Assembly (NCBI GenBank): GCA_036172665.1
Contig: CM069875.1
Location: forward strand, 19,685,806-19,749,805
From: Prosopocoilus inquinatus
Lineage: Eukaryota; Arthropoda; Insecta; Coleoptera; Lucanidae
DNA: 64,000 nucleotides
Direction of reading: 5' to 3'
Below, one piece after another: positions 58,961 through 64,000 of the stretch (its first letter is position 1; every line of letters begins with the position of its first letter). Under the pieces are notes generated by a model that worked only from the letters and a program-made list of their open reading frames with translations, was not told the DNA's origin and did not search any database. The translations under genes and the position numbers were made by a program.

Positions 58961-60025
58961 AATTTTTTTGATAAATTAATTTCAGAACGAAAAAGAAAAA
59001 GAAAGACGATCGCAAATTTCACGACGGAAAACCACAAAGAAAAGTAAATGACAATCCTATTATTAATCCTAATATTTACGAAAGGAAAATAAATACTTCG
59101 GAAACAAAAAAGTAGACAAAATACAGTTTCCTGTAATTATTATTTCTCAAAATGATTTTGATTAAAGATGATTTCACAGATAACAATTAAAAAATTTAAA
59201 AGTTCTCAAACTTAAACAAGTTTAAAACGTTAATAAAATCTATGAATTCGTCTTTAATCAGTACCATCTTAGAAATAATAATAATAACAGGAAACTGTTT
59301 TTTGTCTACTTTTTTTCCTTTCAATTGTAAAAGAAAATTTCTATTTCATAACTACTGTGAGACAGTCTTCATTACAACAATAACGGCTAAAAATGGAAAT
59401 AAATGTCAATCGAAAATGGAAATAAATGACGATCACAAGAAATAATCAGGGAAATAATTCTGAACGGGTCGGAAATATTTGTGTTCCATAAACAAGTAAT
59501 GATCGCTTTACATTCGAGAAACAAAACTGCAAATTAACATTGGAAAATCTAACCAATATGCTATTAACTTCCTCTATTCAATAATTTTTTATTTCAGTTT
59601 CATTTTCTTACTTTTCTTATTCTTACCCACCATCTCGGAATAATAACATTAAAATGTGTAAGGTTAGGTTGTTTTAATATTTTTCTTTCGTTTGTTTTAA
59701 CAGTCAAATGCAGAAAAGTTTATAAATTTTCCTAATATGTAACTTAATAAATATTTTTATTGTAATTGTATTTTTAAATTTAATAGAGTTCCTATTTAAA
59801 TTTTCTTAATTAATTTAAAGAATTCTAGGGAAATACTGTGCGCTGAAAAATGAATTTTTCGTTGAGTTGGTTGGCCGCAATGTTAGCTGCCAAAAAATAA
59901 TTGCAATAACGAGTTCATAAATGTTTACTTATTATTTACTCTCTTTATTTTCCTTTTAATTATAGAAGGTATTTTACATTTGTGCCCTAGTCCAAAAATT
60001 ATACCCTAACCCCGCGTGTAATATG
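58961..60025. other. Intergenic stretch before HAPSTR1
   Basis: AT-rich; no gene or repeat supported. Confidence 0.45.
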
Positions 60026-60052
60026 GTCGGTGACGTTAACGTACGTAAGTTC

Positions 60053-60057
60053 TCAGT
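60053..60057 (+). promoter_or_regulatory. Possible initiator (TCAGT) of the HAPSTR1 homologue
   Basis: TCAGT, the arthropod initiator consensus, lies about 115 bp before the ATG, within a locally GC-richer patch carrying TGACGTTAACG. GTCGGTGAC (about 60026) and GTCACCGAC (about 60063) form an inverted repeat around it. No TATA box was found in a good position. Confidence 0.35.
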
Positions 60058-60093
60058 CCGATTGTCACCGACACGAAGGTAACACTACAATAA

Positions 60094-60111
60094 TGGCCGT
60101 GAGGAGCTGAA
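60094..60111 (+). other. Short upstream ORF in the HAPSTR1 leader
   Basis: ATG GCC GTG AGG AGC TGA: a five-codon ORF about 60 bp before the main ATG, if the leader starts near 60055. Such uORFs can dampen translation; no functional evidence here. Confidence 0.35.
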
Positions 60112-60170
60112 GTTCTTTTTTGCAGTTTTAAAATTTTTCGTGAAATTCTTAGAGCCTATTGTTATAAATA

Positions 60171-60348
60171 ATGAATAGTGACGGTGATGGTGAATCGTGG
60201 TTAACCGGTTGGGAGCAACAGTGCGCCGACTTAATCGAAGGGCAGCCCGATTATGAACAATCTATGACAATAGAGTCGGACAATTCTCACAGGAAAATTT
60301 GGACAGTCTTCCAGGATTCAGCGACGGCAATCGCACAATTGTATAGGG
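60171..60348 (+). CDS. HAPSTR1: HAPSTR1 homologue (C16orf72/TAPR1 family), first coding exon
   Basis: From ATG at 60171 to a consensus donor (AGGG|gtaagt) it encodes 59 residues plus one base. Seen: an acidic N-terminus, SWLTGWEQQCADLIEGQ, then KIWTVFQDSATAIAQLYR. Known family pattern: W-x-x-W-E-x-Q-C followed by LW-x-x-FQ-N-SATAVAQLY in the N-terminal helical domain of HAPSTR1, a conserved animal regulator of stress signalling that works with the ubiquitin ligase HUWE1. The match to the diagnostic FQ-SATA-AQLY motif is strong. Later exons were not recognised in the remaining 3.6 kb and probably lie beyond the window. Without splicing the frame stops a few codons after the donor. Confidence 0.85.
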
Positions 60349-60893
60349 GTAAGTACCTTTTGAAAAAGCGTTAATTATGGTGGTGCAGTAAGGGCAGAAG
60401 GCCCGACATTTTGTTGTCACCATCAGCTGTGCCAGAGTTAGGTTAGGATCCGATCAAATGTAGTTTCAGCACACATGTTTAATTTATATCTTTATTCCAC
60501 CGATGGTTTATAAGTTTAGTCCAGGCTTATTTTTAGTAGCAGATTGTGCTCTATTTTTATATTTAGATTAGATGTTTAGAATCATGCATATGTAGGCGAT
60601 TCAGGTCTTGTGTTTTCCTATAAACGCCCTAGTGAAAAAAATAATTGGGTTGGATTGCTACTTTATAAATTTCTGCACATGAACTTAAGAACTATTTTTT
60701 AAAATCGCTCTTTCGTTCGGTGTAATTAACGTAATTAAGAGAAAAAATGCAATTAAAACAAAAGTTGCTGACTGAGTAACTACAGTAACTATGATTTTAT
60801 GTTGTCTTAGAAAGAAACCCTAAATAAAGCAATTGTTATTGCATTTGAATTTTTGTTAATCGAATTATTACGTATGTATGCACTAGTATGTAT

Positions 60894-61090
60894 CAGTGGC
60901 GACTCGTAATGATTTGCTGCGGGTAGACAATAACTGCAAAAGTGAAAGATGGGTGCATTTTCAAAATAAATTTGTTTTGCGACAACATACGGAACATACA
61001 GATTTAAATATTGAGACAGCTTCGACACAGAGTTCAACTGCAGTTTTATTAGGCCTTGCCCACATTGCCTACTCCGACGAGCCACCACTG
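60894..61090. mobile_element. hAT-like MITE, copy 2
   Basis: Ends CAGTGGCGACTCGTAATG / CGACGAGCCACCACTG; inverted relative to 56884-57096. No clear flanking duplication. The open frame here is incidental. Confidence 0.6.
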
Positions 61091-61454
61091 GTGTGCACTC
61101 AGAGTATTTTGTATCTTGTTCGAAACTCATATAAGGCTGATCTACGACATGTGTGCCAAACGATAACAGGTGATAGGTGAGGTCATTTTAAGTAAAAATA
61201 TGTATACAAATATATGTATATTCAATCTGTTTTTTTTTGAGTTATAACTAGAGTTAGGCCAAATATCTTGATCGACTCCCACCACTTCTGTTCAGAGGCG
61301 CGGTGTGGTGAACGGTTTCACTGCATCCTGTATTGCATTAAATTTTGTGCGCGTTATTGTGGCCCGATGACTCAGTGAGAGGTAAATCAAGTGCGTTTCA
61401 AGATTTTCCGTCGAACTCTAGTTATAACAGATTTAAACTTTTGAGAAATAAAAA

Positions 61455-61684
61455 ATTAAACCTGGGCCATTATTATTAGGACCCAGGGAGTAGCCTCCAC
61501 GATCACCAGATTTAAATCCCTTAATTATTGTTTATGTGAAGAAATAACTGCACTGGAACAATTAATTCAAAGAATTAACATTTCTCTAGCCAACATAAAT
61601 AATAATGTGCTTAGAGACTCATTTGTTCGTTGTTACCATGCATGCATTCATGCCAATGGAGGCCACTTTGAGCACCTCTTATAA
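61455..61684 (+). pseudogene. DUF4817-type transposase, C-terminal remnant
   Basis: PPRSPDLNPL (third catalytic Asp region), then in another frame EEITALEQLIQRINISLANI, NNNVLRDSFVRCYHACIHAN and GGHFEHLL, TAA. The final GGHFEHLL matches the tail of arthropod Tc1/mariner-like transposases. The rest of the enzyme is missing. Confidence 0.75.
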
Positions 61685-61728
61685 ACATAACTTATTATTA
61701 TTTTTATTAAATAAGTTTAATACTGTTA

Positions 61729-61856
61729 GGTCCGGTATTATAAACGCAAGTTAAATTTATTCTAGAGCTTAATGCCTTAGTAACCATGGATTTTGCAATT
61801 GTTACTAAGGCATTAAATTGTATAGTAAATTTATTTTACGTTTATAATACCGGACC
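61729..61856. repeat. 128-bp foldback MITE with TTA duplication
   Basis: GGTCCGGTATTATAAACGC / ACGTTTATAATACCGGACC ends, TTA on both sides, and further inner pairing GCCTTAGTAAC / GTTACTAAGGC. PIF/Harbinger-like. Confidence 0.82.
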
Positions 61857-62182
61857 TTAATTAAATAACCCTTGTTATAATAATGTATGTTCTTCTTATT
61901 TTCTACTTCTTGACTTTCTCTAAGCTGCGGTAATTAAGTTAACTGTTCTTAATTTAAACCTTCTTGTCCTAAACACTTGCTATGTTGCATGTCTTCCAAT
62001 AAAATAGGTACTAGCGGCTTACGGAAAAGATATAACGCCACAGCTCAGAAACAAAAGCGGATAGGACAGATGTTCATACGGACTTTTTTTATTCAAGGTA
62101 ACTCCCCTCCCCCCTATCATTCGTTACCCTTTGGCACACATGTCATAGATCACTCTGTGTAAATACGAGATGAACTTAATTT

Positions 62183-62347
62183 GGTCTGTTCGTTTGTTGC
62201 ACTTTCTTGCACTCTGACTATTTGTGTCTTGTTGTAACCTCATACATTAATACGAGATAAAATACTTTGAGTGCAGACTAGTGCAACAGACGAGTGACAA
62301 ACAAATAGACTTCTTGAGTGTGCACTAGTGTAAGAAACGAACAGACC
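62183..62347. repeat. 165-bp MITE with GGTCTGTTCGTTT ends
   Basis: GGTCTGTTCGTTTGTTGCAC mirrors GTAAGAAACGAACAGACC; flanks TAATTT on both sides. Confidence 0.75.
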
Positions 62348-63779
62348 TAATTTTTTGTAAAAATTGAATTGAATTGATGGATTAATTACTCATTGCCATA
62401 GAGAGGACCTATAAAGGTTTTCCCGTTTCATCCAGTTTCAGAGAGCGGGAGCTGCTCATTCAGGAACTAAAAAGACCGCGCTCTGGATAATATTCTTTCT
62501 CTGTCATGTAAGTAATTTTGTTTTTCATTTTAAACACTCAAAGTGTTCTCGCGTTACAGTTTTTGAACGCAACTCGCCAGTTCTCGTGGGAAACCTACTC
62601 GTGTTCATACGTGAATTTTAACTTAGCACTCGGCTCTGACAATTTAAAATCAAGCCGCACTACTGCACACATATTTGTGAAAGCGCATCTCTTGTGAGCA
62701 TCCATTCAACCAGTACAACACTGTGAGTCATCTACGAAAGTACTACTTTTTTGGCTCGCCGATTGTTCAATATTGGTATTTTCGGGATCACGGCAAATAC
62801 GAAGAGCTGCCTAGACGAGATCTATTCTGTAGCATTGTTATGGACTTGATACGTACCAATTATTGCTATGAATCAAGTGACCTTGCAAAATCGGTATTCT
62901 GTAAACAGTTTCGTAACAACTTGCAATTCGTATCAAGTATGATATGAATTAATATGCATTTCTCTTTAATTTGCTGTCTACAACTGGAATTGTTATCAAG
63001 TTGTACCAAGATCTCTTCAATTATTGAAGACCATACAACAAAATAGCCCTGATTGTATATACAACATCTCGCCGCTTCGTTGGAATAGTAAATCGTAAAA
63101 CATCATCCGCTCCTTTCAGTGGTAATCAAAATGGACATCCAATATAATCTAGGGTCGAAAGTTAACCCTTACTTACATTTTAAGACTGTAAAAGTGACTG
63201 GTTCTATAAGCCATTCTTCTCTTTTTCTCCTATTTATTTGTAATCGCAGTATGCCGTGAAAGTCTAGTGAGAATGCGTAACTAAATTTTGACAATGAATG
63301 CCATTTTATTTTGGATTTTAAGGTTACTCCAAATTACGCAATGCTGCAATATTTTCTCTTCATCACGAGATGTGAAAGAACGAATAACTTAATTTTAAAG
63401 TTAAATGAAATCAGAAGCGTAAAACTTGGACTTGTTGTTGTTAAAGTGACATTCGGTATAAGGATTCTAGGTTCAGATACATCCAAATAGGCAAAATATT
63501 TATTGCGTATCGATTCTTGATTGGTAAAAAAAACAACCCAATTAAAAGCAATTCGCAGAAAAATTTTGTGTATCCGAAATGCATGCGAACTTAGCTTTAC
63601 AATTGTATCAGTAACTAAATATTTGATTAAAGAAGTTGCTTGGTTCTCCGATTCTGAGTTATTCTTAAAATTAGTAGATATTAAATTTGATGTGTAGGAA
63701 ATTAAACTTGATTCACTTTCTAATGATGTGCCTACTAATAAAGCTGGGAGTATCTTGAAGAATAAAGATCCTAGATATA
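62348..63779. other. Probable HAPSTR1 intron, unassigned
   Basis: Contains an open frame of 74 codons at 62723-62947 with no recognised family. No exon continuing HAPSTR1 was found. Confidence 0.4.
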
Positions 63780-63945
63780 TTTTTTAGATACAAAATAGTA
63801 TCTTGTATCTTGTATTTAAATACATTTTTGCAACCATAAAGTATCTACTAAATAAAGATACTTTCAAAAAGTATTTGTATCTTGTATCTTAATAAAGTAT
63901 TTTAAATACTAATAAAGTATTTAAGATACTAAAGAGTATTTAGAA
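63780..63945. repeat. AT-rich TATCTT/AGTATTT repeat
   Basis: Repeated GTATCTTGTATCTT and TAAAGTATTT(A)AGATACT motifs partly in inverted order. Possibly a decayed transposon end; no class assigned. Confidence 0.45.
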
Positions 63946-64000
63946 TATCTGTCGACTTTTATGAGATAGAGTGGGGAAATCAGCAGTTAACTGATAAGTA

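Noticed and set aside
60896..61180. 94-codon open frame on + and 107-codon frame on - as genes
   Set aside because: Most of it lies in an inverted-end element also found, without an open frame, at 56884-57096.
62723..62947. 74-codon frame as a further HAPSTR1 exon
   Set aside because: Lacks the second FQ-A-T--LY motif expected in the family and has no acceptor in the matching phase.

Overview
The window is an AT-rich, intron-rich and transposon-dense piece of an arthropod genome, most likely an insect and possibly a beetle. This rests on GT..AG introns, insect-style DNA transposons (mariner DD34D, PIF/Harbinger, piggyBac, pogo-like, DUF4817-type transposases), non-LTR reverse transcriptase debris and a recognisable animal gene start. 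There are no operons and no prokaryotic features.

Two host genes can be supported, both on the + strand. The first is a claudin/PMP22/stargazin-like tetraspan membrane protein gene from 18299 to 53932. Six exon positions join in phase to give 248 residues; the exon carrying the start codon and first membrane segment was not found. Its fourth membrane segment is encoded by two mutually exclusive 166-bp exons only 29 bp apart (52052-52217 and 52247-52412). The second is the 5' part of a HAPSTR1 (C16orf72/TAPR1) homologue at 60171-60348, whose other exons were not found.

Layout. 1-2000: hairpin, non-LTR RT remnant, two M1 repeat units and a piggyBac deletion derivative. 2000-9100: unassigned AT-rich DNA with small foldback MITEs and M1 units. 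9139-12060: a YqaJ-nuclease gene of mobile-element type, broken by stops and by a 1.77-kb foldback element. 13026-18145: large foldback elements nested in each other. 18299-53932: the tetraspan gene. Its 20-kb first visible intron holds a mariner with a PIF/Harbinger element inside it, a tandemly duplicated mariner 3' end, and four copies of an unnamed repeat (R1) with further insertions. Its later introns hold M1 fragments and DUF4817-type transposase debris. 54000-60000: MITEs and M1 units. 60171 onwards: HAPSTR1 start, then MITEs and transposase remnants.

The most unusual features are the closely packed alternative exons; the M1 repeat family, which keeps one open frame in every copy read; a perfect 81-bp-arm hairpin at 20426-20594; and a set of foldback elements that repeatedly occupy TATA sites.
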